Source: Panaeolus papilionaceus (taxonomy: Eukaryota > Basidiomycota > Agaricomycetes > Agaricales). Taken from it: 64,000 nucleotides of DNA. Position 1 is the stretch's first letter. Each line of letters opens with the position of its first letter. The notes beneath the pieces are model-generated. The model did not search any database. It was not told where the DNA came from and saw only the letters and a list, made by a program, of their open reading frames with translations. This document shows positions 52,596-64,000 of the stretch, piece by piece. The stretch covers positions 2,046,001 through 2,110,000 of the forward strand of contig JADNRZ010000002.1 in the NCBI GenBank assembly GCA_015501605.1, read 5' to 3'. Position numbers and translations under genes: made by a program.

Positions 52596-53117
52596 TCACA
52601 AGGGTAAGTAGGGCCGGTTATACCATCCATGGGACACTTGCCGATTCTTAAATTGAGCCAACGCCTGTTGAGCGGAAGATCGTTCCAAACTGGAAGTTAG
52701 ACTAGTCCTGTGGTAGGGTGGTGTTCTGTGATACGGGTTGAATGTACGGACAATAGAGAGCGCGTACCGATCGTCCACTGTTTCGATTATAAACATCCTA
52801 TCATTTCTGGAATGACCATCATCCCCGGCTGCGGCTCCAGGTGCTTCCTCTACTTTGAGACCTGTAACAACTAGATCCTTAGAGATACTACGAACAGTTG
52901 ATGCTTTGGTTGAATTAGAGCCTGCTACATAGTCCAAGATGACGACATGTTCAGCTGGTTGACTTTCTACAGGTAGAAGAGACAACGGAGAGTCATCGCT
53001 GTAGTGGTATTGAATTACGGGATGTTGTAAAGTATTAGGCGAAGGACCTGTTCCAGGTGCGGATGCGGAAGTTTGAGCAAGTAAAATATAGAATGGTGGT
53101 GGGGAGTTGGTAGCCAT
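52596..53117 (-). CDS. Conserved-looking orphan protein, 173 residues
   Basis: A single-exon protein of unknown function. It begins MATNSPPPFYILLAQTSASA, continues HPVIQYHYSDDSPLSLLPVE and HVVILDYVAGSNSTKASTVR, and has DLVVTGLKVEEAPGAAAGDD and RMFIIETVDD. The beta-strand-rich middle and acidic loops suggest a small globular fold. I believe relatives occur in other mushrooms, but cannot name a domain. No signal peptide or membrane segment is seen. Element copy 3 inserted 138 bases upstream of its start codon, possibly in its promoter. Confidence 0.65.
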   Translation of the reverse strand: MATNSPPPFYILLAQTSASAPGTGPSPNTLQHPVIQYHYSDDSPLSLLPVESQPAEHVVILDYVAGSNSTKASTVRSISKDLVVTGLKVEEAPGAAAGDDGHSRNDRMFIIETVDDRYALSIVRTFNPYHRTPPYHRTSLTSSLERSSAQQALAQFKNRQVSHGWYNRPYLPL

Positions 53118-53264
53118 GATTATGTTTGTTTGTACAAAAGCAAAGCTATTTGGCCGGGCGCTAGTAGCTAGTGACAGGAGTGTGTGATCAACTTGCCTCT
53201 TGATCGCGATCCTTCAACGTCAAGTTCAACTTTGAACATATAATTTCTTCTTCATAATAGTAAG

Positions 53265-55146
53265 GGACAATTCTATTTGTGAACCCCATCAAACCCTCAC
53301 CATCAGTTCATCATTCCGGACTAAGTTATCACGGCCGGTATTGTATAATATTGAAATTAAAGAATTGAATAAAAATTGTATTACATAAATAATATCTGTC
53401 AGTGGGAAAGCCGCTCCGACAAAACGAAACTTGTTAGAGGTAAACGCAAAATGGTCGTCTTTATTGTTTTACCACCAAGTCAACCTGGTCTACCGCGAAC
53501 CGTCTACCTTGCTTACCCTTCTCCATACCCTCTTTCCTCTTCGCCAATACACTCTATCAATGCATATTATATCATGCTTCATTCATCCTGAGTTCGCAGG
53601 GGGCATGTGAGACGGTTGCGACCTGTTTTGTTGCAGAGACCACAACTCCGAGACTTCCCTCCCTGTCCTAACGGGCCACTCTTCTTGGCTGAGCGAGCAC
53701 CTCCACCCCGGGGACAACCCTCAAGAGGACCAGTGATTCGGCTGGTACGTGGACGGTCTTTTTTGGACCTGACTGCGGGATCATGGATTGAAAACTCATC
53801 GTCTTCGAGGTTCATTTCACGTCTATGGGTTATAAGGTATGTCAAATGCTCTCAATCTCAGTCCTCCACCACTTACCTGATGACATCTAACTTCTCTTTC
53901 AGCAAGTCAAGGTCTGCTTTCGTTTGGATGCAGGACATGGTGGATTTGAGGGCACCTTGTATCTCATGATACACTGTTCTTGCATCAAGCGTTTGCGTGT
54001 CGGATTTAGACAGTTGGGATCGGACTTCCAAGGGATTAGATGTCGAGGTGGCAACCTTAACAATGCTCGTTTGTGCACGTTGCTCTGGAGCATGTAGAGG
54101 ATGTTCCAGTCCAACAGGGTGAATAGTGTTGGGGTCAATGGTATTATCCTTATACCACCTATTTTTATATATGTTTGCTCACTGCTTTTATAGTAGATTA
54201 GGTTACATACCTTGGATGAATAAACCCAATTTTAAACTTGACTGTATGGACCTTGAGCATGACCTGGAAAAAATGCCGACATGGAATTCCTGCATTGGAG
54301 CCCATACAGCAATCGCAAACATAGTTTCCGTTCTCAAGGATCGCAAGGATGTGAAATGTAGTAGTGCCGATACGCTGAACCCGATACAGACTGCGCGCTT
54401 TTTGTCCACCTGAAAGAATCAGGCGAAGAAGCCACTTCGTTGATATGTAAAGCATTGTCGTTCGTGAAGTGATTGATCGTTTGCTATATTTCTCGATTAA
54501 TCATCACGACAGTGCTGTAGATTGTCTGACTTACCATTTCTTCATCGACTTCCCACTTGAAGTCAACCTCTTTCTTCGTATGAACGGCATACTCTGTCTG
54601 TCAAATTTGTGGTTAGTACATTCTTGCATACATCCCAGGGCTGAATATGCTTGGAGTGTCCCGTTTCGGGCGCTTTCTTAGTGAACATGTACTGTAGGAG
54701 AGAATTTGGAGGGGAACTCTTTGGAAGTTCGCCGAAGAGTTGAAACGAAGCTTCAAATGTGACATTTTCGAGGTGGTCCTGTGTGTACATTGCATGGGCA
54801 GGCGCTTCTATGTAGGCTAGATAGGCTGGATCCGACATGGCGGGACCTGATGGAAGAGTGAGGCCCGACACGAGGGATGAGAATAGTTACAGTTTCAATA
54901 ATAAGGAGACTTCAGGTAAGGTGAATTTTGTGGAAGAAAAGGTTGGACTCGACTCGGGGACTGGGGCTAGGTCAATTTTTTTCTATACACACTGGCCAAT
55001 GGGATTTTAGATAATTTATGTATTTTTGCTAAGTCTTAACTACCGTTCAGGCCGTCCGCAGTTTTTCTAAACTGGCGTAATTCCGGCCGAAGAAAGTTTA
55101 TCGAGGGTTCATAGAGGGTTGATGGGGTTCACAAATAGAATTGTCC
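53265..55146 (-). mobile_element. MULE-like non-autonomous element, copy 3 (inverted)
   Basis: Same 1,882-base element in opposite orientation to copies 1 and 2. Inverted repeats are 53265-53292 and 55119-55146. The 10-base target-site duplication is TAATAGTAAG, at 53255-53264 and 55147-55156. Its left end lies upstream of the orphan gene at 52596-53117 and its right end about 290 bases upstream of the CAP gene. Confidence 0.93.
53579..54838 (-). CDS. SWIM zinc-finger protein carried by the element (copy 3)
   Basis: Identical in every translated segment to the genes in copies 1 and 2, on the minus strand, with the same frame change before the SWIM motif. Confidence 0.58.
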
Positions 55147-55438
55147 TAATAGTAAGTACATGAAAACATGTGTCACTCATTAGCAGTGACAACTGTATTC
55201 CGATAAGTATGTATTAATGAGTCGCTTGATCGTGACCCAAGTGTATGGTCTCGTAGCAACCGTCGGATCGATGAGAACTTGAAGGTTATGGTAACTGACC
55301 CCCACTGTTTATTTAAACATAACTTTCCGCAACACCTGGAGTTTGCTTAAAATTTTCTTAGTTGGTTCTCTATTCTCATCTTTCCTCTCCTCCATTCTTT
55401 ACCCTTTCCTGTCTTTTCTTTTCTGTTTCAATTGCGGC

Positions 55439-56819
55439 ATGGCACGACTTTCTTTATATCTCTCGGTGTGTCTGGCACTATCTAGCATTCCAGCTGGGCT
55501 CGCGGGTCCAGCATGTGCGAAAAGGCACTTCCGGGCTGCCAATTGTGTTGAAGTTTGCAAATCCCGCTGGGGCTGGTCTGGCGCTATAATGGGTACAGAT
55601 CCATGGGGTGCAGTTGTAAAGAATGCAGACCCTGCTAAGGCTTTGGAGGACGCTATTAAGGAAGCTTGTGGTACCAGCGTGCAAGTTATATTCTTGACAG
55701 CTGTTCTAAAATCGCACTGATCACAGCTGTCAACTAGGATATCCTCAGGCGCAACCGCCACTTCGTCAACCGTCAGCCAACAAACAACAAGTACAGCTTG
55801 GCCGACAGAAGCTGTCACCTCTGCGATTATAGTTCCCAGCTCGTCAAGTGTGGCCCAGGTCACGTCTTCATCGCCTTCCCCCAGTGTGACTTCAACATCT
55901 GCAAGTTCCTCTTTGGTCGTGACCTCTGCTGCAACCTCCACGTCTGTCACTTCTTCAAGTGCCGCACCAACTACTTCTTCATTCTTTGCCTCGGCGCAAG
56001 GTTTTGTTGGATCAATTCCATCGCGTTCTTCGACAAGAATCACTCCCATCACTCCTAGCTCCACCACGAGTATTCGTCGCACCAACCCGACGACAAGTAG
56101 ACAACCTGCTCAACCTGCGAATACCGTCGCAGCGTCTAACGCTGGAGGCAGCACATCAGACTCGGACATTCAGGCGTACCTTTCCGCCCATAACACAATT
56201 CGTGCTCAGCACGGCGCTTCTCCCTTAACCTGGAACAATGACCTTGCTGCTAAAGCTCAGCAGTGGGCGAATGGTTGCCAGTTCAAGCATTCCGGAGGCT
56301 CTCTTGGTGCATTTGGAGGTATGTTTTACGTCGTCTTCAGGGTTTTGTGGGCTCCTAAAAATATGTTTTGAATACAGAAAACCTTGCTGCGGGAACAGGT
56401 AGCAACTACGATATTGCTGCGGCCGTCAAGTCTTGGACTGATGAAGTTTGTACGTGCTTCATGTAATATAACTCATTTTTTCGTTCAATAATTGAAAGTC
56501 CTTCCTTTCAGCTGAATACGACCCCAACAATCCCCAACCATCCCACTTTACCCAGGTCGTTTGGAAAGGAACCACTCAAGTTGGATGCGCTGTTCAAACT
56601 TGCAACGGGATCTTCGATGCCAGCTTTGGGGTTCGTACATAACCTGCCACTAAGACATCTTTCGTTTTGATCTGACATCTCTTTTGCAGCCTGCCAAGTA
56701 CTTTGTCTGCGAATACTCGCCTCAAGGAAACATCATTGGACGCTTTGCGTGAGTTTCTAGCCCATGGTGTTGCTTACAGTGTTGCTGACAATTCTTGCAG
56801 TCAAAACGTCCAAGTCTGA
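55439..56819 (+). CDS. Secreted CAP/SCP (PRY/PR-1-like) protein
   Basis: A secreted protein of the CAP superfamily; yeast Pry proteins bind sterols and fatty acids. The start at 55439 gives a signal peptide, MARLSLYLSVCLALSSIPAG, followed by a small cysteine-bearing region (CAKRHFRAANCVEVCKSRWG). An intron near 55684-55729 leads to a long Ser/Thr-rich linker (about 55740-56150), likely O-glycosylated. The CAP domain begins IQAYLSAHNTIRAQHGASPL, then WANGCQFKHSGG, GENLAAGTGSNYDIAAAVKS, HFTQVVWKGTTQVGCAV and YFVCEYSPQGNIIG. It ends QNVQV at 56817-56819. The conserved histidine, glutamate and cysteine positions are present. At least five introns. Confidence 0.9.
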
Positions 56820-57239
56820 GTGCTCGTAACAGCTTTAGAAGTGTTCTCCTCCTTTTCATTTCTTCTATCCTTATTTCTATCTCTTATATGGGTGCCAGTC
56901 ATCAACAAAACAATCTCTTATTCTTGACATCGGTGATGTCTTTTCCGTCCTCCCTGCCTGGCTGCAGGATCTCAACGCTCGTTAAGGTCAACTGCACTAA
57001 AACGTCTATGGTTTTGTGCTCTGTATTTCTAGATATTGGAATTCCCATCGTCATTTGGAAAGGGCTCATTTTATTATTACATGGCAATATAACCTACATT
57101 TTAAGCATTTACTCCCGTGTGTGATTGCTCAATGCTCAGCAGTTCAAAATTACAGCTCTTGGATACGAGTCAGATCAATGTTTCAATTTGGTAATAATTC
57201 CCAAAATAGCACACTTGCATTGAGTTACATGTCTCTTTC
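56820..57239. other. Intergenic region between CAP and DLT1 genes
   Basis: 420 bases between two genes on the same strand. It holds the CAP gene's 3' end and the DLT1 promoter. No coding or repeat signal was recognised. Confidence 0.4.
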
Positions 57240-58774
57240 ATGCTCTCACCTAGGCTGTTGAGGTCCATCTCGGAGACACTCTATGCTTTCCTTGTACTCA
57301 TCATAATCGTAGCGTCTGGCCTGTCTTGTGCTGCCCTCATTTCACAAGCTGTGCGAACTTCGCCAACACGGTCATGGAAGAACAATGTAAACGCGTTGAT
57401 GATTGGGGGGTCGTACGTCGTTGTGGTATGTGTGCAAACTCTACATTCGTGGGCCCTGGACATACTCCGAGTGTCTTTAACTATATAGCTCGTCGCATCC
57501 ATTTTATTCTGCGTTAATCGTCGCGTACTCGTCCGGCTTCAGCTACAAAGGATATCAAAGACGTATCGCACAATTGAGCGGAAGGACTTACCAGAGGTAA
57601 GTCTATGCGACCTGGTGTACTCGCTGGGCTCTAACTTGAACCCACCTGATTTAATTCTGTTTAACAGCGCGTGCATAGGTATATTATACAGGAATACATC
57701 CGGACTTGTCTCGTTGCGTACGAATGCCTGCCCAAGGACGTGCACCACGAAGGATGGGGCAGACCAGGTTCGTTTGTATTTAGCGTGTCAAGTAATAATT
57801 CTTTATCGGCGTAACCCTAAGGAGGTTTGAAGCTGCATTTCCCTGCTTTTAATTTCCTTCATTAGGGGCCTGTGGCGCTCATGTTCACTCATTCATCTTC
57901 CAGGCACCGAACTGAGTGGTCAACAATTCCGACGCGTCTTATTAGACACAATAGCAGAAATCGGTGAGTCGCTTGTGTTATCAACAAGGAGGTTTTCCGC
58001 GTGGGTTGTGCGTTCTTAGGGTACGGGCATGAAACGGATGTGAAGCAGTCCCAAGGCCATCTTACCGGTTCTTGGTTGCACATCCAGGGTGCAACACATG
58101 CAAAACGCAAACCTGTTGAGGGACGTTAAATGCCTACCTCAGCTTAGTATGGTTGTGGTAATGGTCCTAAATCGTTTATCTACCTTGGCTAGGCTCTGTC
58201 AAGTAAATCACATGCAATTACAATACTGATTGTATTTTTTGGGGCATTCTCAGATGAGGTCGCACATATCGTAATCCGCCGACATCCAGCGTTGAAACCG
58301 CACGCACGAATGCTGCATCATTTCCGGTTTCTTACCCCGTTACTCCCTCAGGACGAGTATGGAATCACGCCGCTGCACTATTATGATTCAGCAATTCAAT
58401 TGGCACGTCATTCACGGAAAGAACTCTCAGAAGATGAGTTTAGAGTGGGGATGGAGGCAGCCAACCAGATAAAGCAGAGGTGAGTCGTCGGTTGATGCGA
58501 AAGCTTTCGTCATTGCATTGTATTGCGTTTCTGTGTTCTGGGATCGTGTTGGTTTCACACAACGGCAATCACGAGTAAACTACGCGCGTGAACGCCTGGT
58601 CTACTTCGCCTCGGATTCTTGTTGGACCAATGGGTAGTTTGGAATTATCACACTTCGTTTATTCGTCCCTGTATTAGCAGCGGAGAAAGCTAGGGCTAAC
58701 GCATCGGTTATCGCAGTTTAAATGAATGCCGAGCAGAAATGGAGATGCTAGAATCGTCGGAATCCACGACGTAA
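57240..58774 (+). CDS. DLT1: DLT1-like membrane protein (defect at low temperature)
   Basis: A two-helix membrane protein of the fungal DLT1 family, whose molecular role is unclear. The start at 57240 gives MLSPRLLRSISETLYAFLVL, the first helix (LYAFLVLIIIVASGLSCAAL), then SWKNNVNALMIGGSYVVV. The second exon continues LVASILFCVNRRVLVRLQLQ then RISKTYRTIERKDLPE. Later exons read RVHRYIIQEYIRTCLVAYEC, VHHEGWGRPG, QFRRVLLDTIAEI, DEVAHIVIRRHPALKPHARM and YGITPLHYYDSAIQLARHSR. The last exon gives SLNECRAEMEMLESSESTT with TAA at 58772-58774. All joints keep frame; I see no lesion. The match to mushroom DLT1 proteins is strong over the whole length. Confidence 0.85.
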
Positions 58775-59533
58775 TTGGTGGAAGCAAGACCTCCGTGAAA
58801 CTTTGATTTGGCCTTTTACTTATCTCTGTCCACTAAGGTTTTTATTGGAGTCGTTACCCTGTACCTGTTATTTTATCTATCATTACTATCACGTTCATTT
58901 GAGGACCACCTGTGGCTTGTATGTGCGCACGTCGAGATTGAATGTTATCATTGATTTATCAGTACCAAATCGGCAAAAGGCATCATGGGTCGAGGTCTGT
59001 CCGGGTGTGCTCCCGAAATAACTAGGCTCTAGGGCAAAAAATTGAGCAACTTTGAGCAAGCAAGTCTTGAATTTGAGGACCCTGAGTTGAAAACGCCGAA
59101 TACACCCACCAGGTTTGGGTTCGGACTAGTTCTGGGTCAGAGAAAAAAAAGACCAGATGAATCATGGAATAGCGCTCAATCACCACAGACTCGGTTTAGG
59201 GGTAGACATACTCGAGAAATTGGGTTAAGTGCGATCGAGCTATTCCAAAGCACGGCCGCGGTTGCACAACTTATCATGGGGTTCAGCCGCATTTAAAGCG
59301 GTAAAACAGACTCTGGGGTTGATGCTTCCTTTAAACTCGGATTTAGGCATGTAAACTTTAATACCGCATATCCCCTAGGGAGTTATCTTATTCACTCGTT
59401 TGCAATACTGAGAAATTCTATGTTTATTCTTTGGGTCGTAATTGGTACGTGATTTTAAGTACATTAGCGCATTAGGGTTGGGAACGGGCTGATGGCATGG
59501 TCCAAGCGAGATGGGGTCCTCTCGACATGTAAA
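58775..59533. other. 759-base convergent intergenic region
   Basis: Lies between the convergent DLT1 and cytochrome b5 reductase genes. One open stretch (59042-59296) begins with TTG and has no family resemblance; it might be a relic of a transposon but I cannot support that. Nothing else seen. Confidence 0.35.
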
Positions 59534-61049
<1,516 letters not shown>

Positions 61050-61352
61050 ATTTTTTATGGTCCCACCAGAGTATTGGAATGATTTCTATTTTTGGTTATT
61101 CATCCGAGTCCAGAGTTTATTTATTCGGTGTCATATTTATTTTAATTTATTTATCTTTTACCCGTTGTTCAACATATCACGTGCTTTCATCCTTTCTTGT
61201 ACTCTCTCATCCACAATCTCTCAGTTTTCGAGAGTATACCTATCGACCTATTGACCCTAGGTTTTCTTTTCTTTTTCTTTTCTTTTTTACTTTTATTTTT
61301 TTTTTCTTCTTTTTATATTTCTTTTTTTTTATCATTCACGCAGGTCGTGTAA
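61050..61352. repeat. Divergent promoter with a long pyrimidine tract
   Basis: Between the divergent reductase and phosphatase genes. From about 61259 to 61332 the plus strand is almost pure C/T (TTTTCTTTTTCTTTTC type), ending about 20 bases before the phosphatase ATG. This is low-complexity leader or promoter sequence, not a gene. Confidence 0.55.
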
Positions 61353-63558
61353 ATGCCGCAGTCGATAGACACGATGCAAAAGCAAAGAAAAGCCATGCCG
61401 CCAAAACCACTGCGCATCGAACCAAAACCAAACACTCAACATATAGCTTTGGCTTTAGGAGACGAAGATTCTTCAACTACTCTCTCTTCTGCTGACTCGG
61501 ATTATCCCCCTTTTCAACCTCCTCCTTCAGCAAGATCTTTCAAGAAAAATATGAAAAAATTATCCCTCAATCTCGACTCGGCCCAATCATCAGTCGTATC
61601 TCTTCAGGATCAAATTCCCTCACTTTTACAGACTCCAATTAGACCAGAGCGTCCAAGGAGACCTTCAATAGCTTCTTTACCAACAATCAACGCTACGAGC
61701 TCTCTTCTACATAGAAAGGAGGAGGAAGGAGACAACCAAACCGTTCCTTATTCAGATGGTCCTGTTCAAATCATTCCCGGTATTTGGATAGGTTCAGAGG
61801 ACAACGCTAGGGATTGGAAAGGTCTCATAGAACGAGGCATTAGGTCTGTTCTTAACGTAGCAAAAGAAGTTACAACTCCATTCGATTCTACAACTCAATC
61901 CCACCACCCTCTACGTACCGCTCTTTCCACCCCAGACTTCAGATCCACAAATCATCCAGATCCAACTTATTGTCCTCCACATGTACCCAGCGGTCGTCCA
62001 GCAATGCATTACCTCAAGCTACAGTGGTCTCATGGTCAACAAGATCTAGTAAAATCTGGTTTCAAGGATGGTATGCAGTTTGCCGACGCTGCTCTTAAAC
62101 GTGGCGAAGGCTGTCTCATTCAGTACGTTCATTAATTTTGTTTCTTTTTCTTTTCTATTTTAACTTGGTCCCTCAATCATTGTTTAGTTGTCAATGTGGC
62201 ATCTCTAGATCAGCAACCATGGTCATCGCCCTCGTTATGCGTGCAGCTGCAGAACGGCATCAATCTGTCCCACCAGAAATCTGGGCTCTCAAGGGTATGC
62301 AGGGTGCTTATTCTTATGTCAAGGACAAAAGTCCATGTGTAGGTCCCAATATGTCGTGCGTACATCCCTTCTATTTTAACTATTTATCTTCTCACACACG
62401 TACCTCAGTCTTATATATCAGTTGCTCGAGTATGAGAAAAAACTACGTGGTGACAAGGGATCGCCTAACGAATCAGACGGCGCTTCATCCGGCACTGATG
62501 AGGAAGAAGAGTGGGGCCGTAGGCGCCAACTCCTCGACGAAAGCGAGGAGGAACACGAAAGCAGCGCTGTTATGCAGGAAGCCAAAGCTCTCGACAAGGC
62601 TATGGAAGATCGAATCGTTGCACGCAAGTCATCTGCTTCTTCCATGTCCTCAGGTCTAGGCATGGGTCCCGTATGGAGGAGTCGGTACAATTCACGCAAG
62701 CGCACAGGTTCAATTGCCAGCACAGCTGGAAGTCTTCTCAGTGACGAGGTCGTCGAGGAGGAGGAGGAGGAGGAGGAAACATCCAGTATCGGCGCTACCA
62801 GTTTCGACAGCGAAAGCCGCCGCAGTCAGTACATTGATTCTGCCAGCACAACACCTGACGATGAAACCGGAAAAACGCCTCGTGCTGTTTCACTCTTAAC
62901 ACCGGGCCCAGCAACCGCGCGGCCACCGCCGTCTGCCCCCGTATGGAAAACATCCTTTACCTTCCCACTTCCACCCACAACTGCTATCCGCTCGTCCTTT
63001 GCCCTACCTTCCCTGCCCCCCAAACCCAAAGCCAAACGAAAACCCCTCGGCCTCAGCTTGCTACCGCCGGTTCCATCATCTCCGATAACACTCATTGTCG
63101 AACCGGAAGAACCCGAGCAACCACCCGTTGTGGTGGTTGCTCCAGCTCAGCCTCCGGCATCCATATCACGGTCCGCCAGTTCATCAAGCTTATCACTGCC
63201 ACCTGTCCGTCAGCGGACCGAATCACGACGTCTTGTGCCACCACCGCTTCATCTTCGCAATAGCATTCTGCGGAAAGCATCAGCTGCTGCATCCGAAGCA
63301 GACTCCATAGCACCGACACCATCGCAGACCCTTTTCGTTTTCCCACCCTCTCCCACTATGAATGCCCGAACCCCATCTACCATGACTCTAATGTCAAGTG
63401 CGATGGGTCCGGTACCATTCCCCAGTTTATCAACACCTCGGGTCTCTACATTTAGATCCAAAGGCCGCACGCGGTCGTTCATTGGACTAGGTGCTCCTCC
63501 CACCCCAACTGTCGCCTTTTCAAAGGTCGATGTCCGCGGCATCGTCGGGCTGGAATAA
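61353..63558 (+). CDS. Dual-specificity phosphatase (MSG5/PMP1-like)
   Basis: Cysteine phosphatase that probably dephosphorylates MAP kinases. The start at 61353 opens a disordered N-terminus of about 120 residues. The DSP domain begins VQIIPGIWIGSEDNARDWKG, then LIERGIRSVLNVAKEV, and continues to GMQFADAALKRGEGCLI. An intron (donor about 62121) joins to HCQCGISRSATMVIALVMRA, with the signature C-x5-R. After that the domain runs through ALKGMQGAYSYVKDKSPCVG. The next joint is uncertain. A canonical GTAGGT donor gives SPC-LLEYEKKLRG; keeping the usual NMS-x-x-YQLLEYE text needs a non-GT donor near 62350. The long C-terminal half is disordered, with polyglutamate (about 62756-62778) and Ser/Pro-rich stretches, ending GIVGLE. 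The long tail is unusual next to yeast relatives. Confidence 0.85.
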
Positions 63559-64000
63559 GCACGCTGTTCTCACGTTTCCTAACGCAAGCGTTCACGAATC
63601 CACGACCTGACATGCTCTTGTACATGTATTCACCCGTTCACTTGCCCTATTCCCGATCCATTCTCATCGTTTCGCATTTCGACTCTTTATCTTGTTTATA
63701 ACCTTCCGGCCCTTTGTGTTATTGTTTATTTTTCCTTCTTATTATTCAATTGGCCAGGAGGTTTTAGCGCGCAAATAGGCTATCGCTTGTTGTAGTAACC
63801 TTATTGCCGGACTCTTTGATTTATTTCTTTATCATCGCATTTCAAACTGCATTTTACCCTTCATCTTATTCTTTCTTGTCTTCTTTTTTTTTTTTTTGTC
63901 TATCGTGCTCTGGACTGGAATCGTTGCATTGCTCATCTTTCCATGTATTCATTAGGTTGGATTCACCCACGCATTTCTATCACAGCATTCTTTTCCCTCT
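63559..64000. other. 3' flank of the phosphatase gene
   Basis: 442 bases to the window end. T-rich tracts (for example 63884-63898) fit a fungal 3' untranslated region. No gene was seen. Confidence 0.4.

Noticed and set aside
59042..59296. An 84-codon open frame in the DLT1 / reductase gap
   Set aside because: It begins with TTG, has no upstream ATG, no family resemblance and no splice extension.

Overview
This window is nuclear DNA of a filamentous basidiomycete fungus, most likely an agaricomycete mushroom. The evidence is many short introns (about 45-75 bases) in nearly every gene, GT-AG or occasional GC-AG splicing, gene spacing of 0.1-2 kb with no operons, and fungal gene families: MMM1 of ERMES, two RNAi RNA-dependent RNA polymerases, an ITC1-like ISWI subunit, DLT1 and a PRY-like CAP protein. 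No tRNA, rRNA, CRISPR or prokaryotic feature was seen.

Layout. 1-2.7 kb: CDK11-like kinase (cut by the window edge) and a tubulin-tyrosine-ligase-like protein, both minus. 2.9-4.9 kb: MMM1 (plus) and a small hydrolase-like protein (minus). 5.3-22.3 kb: two paralogous RNA-dependent RNA polymerases pointing at each other (5267-9019 plus, 18461-22316 minus), enclosing RPB8, an orphan gene, an EFA6/YEL1-type Sec7-PH exchange factor, pescadillo and SmD2. 23-26.8 kb: a 4E-T-like protein with an eIF4E-binding motif. 32-36.7 kb: a G1/S cyclin and a Gfo/Idh/MocA oxidoreductase. 38-46.8 kb: ITC1-like remodeller subunit, a decayed AVT1-like vacuolar amino-acid transporter, then eIF3k and WDR5/SWD3 sharing a short divergent promoter. 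49-53 kb: polyubiquitin, UTP23, EMC7 and an orphan gene. 55-63.6 kb: CAP/PRY secreted protein, DLT1, NADH-cytochrome b5 reductase and a dual-specificity phosphatase.

The most striking feature is a family of three 1,882-bp mobile elements (28717-30598, 46959-48840 and, inverted, 53265-55146). Each has 28-bp perfect terminal inverted repeats and its own perfect 10-bp target-site duplication. I found no difference between the copies. They have Mutator (MULE) hallmarks but no transposase catalytic domain: the only gene they carry encodes a SWIM zinc finger and a degenerate C-terminal zinc knuckle. They look like recently active, non-autonomous elements moved in trans. All three lie in intergenic DNA, two of them close upstream of gene starts.

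Other points of note: the AVT1-like gene has at least four independent lesions; GC-AG introns occur in SmD2 and in only one of the two RdRP paralogues at a shared intron position; and several orphan proteins could not be assigned. All calls come from reading the sequence and recalled family knowledge. Exon borders were worked out by hand and no database search was run.
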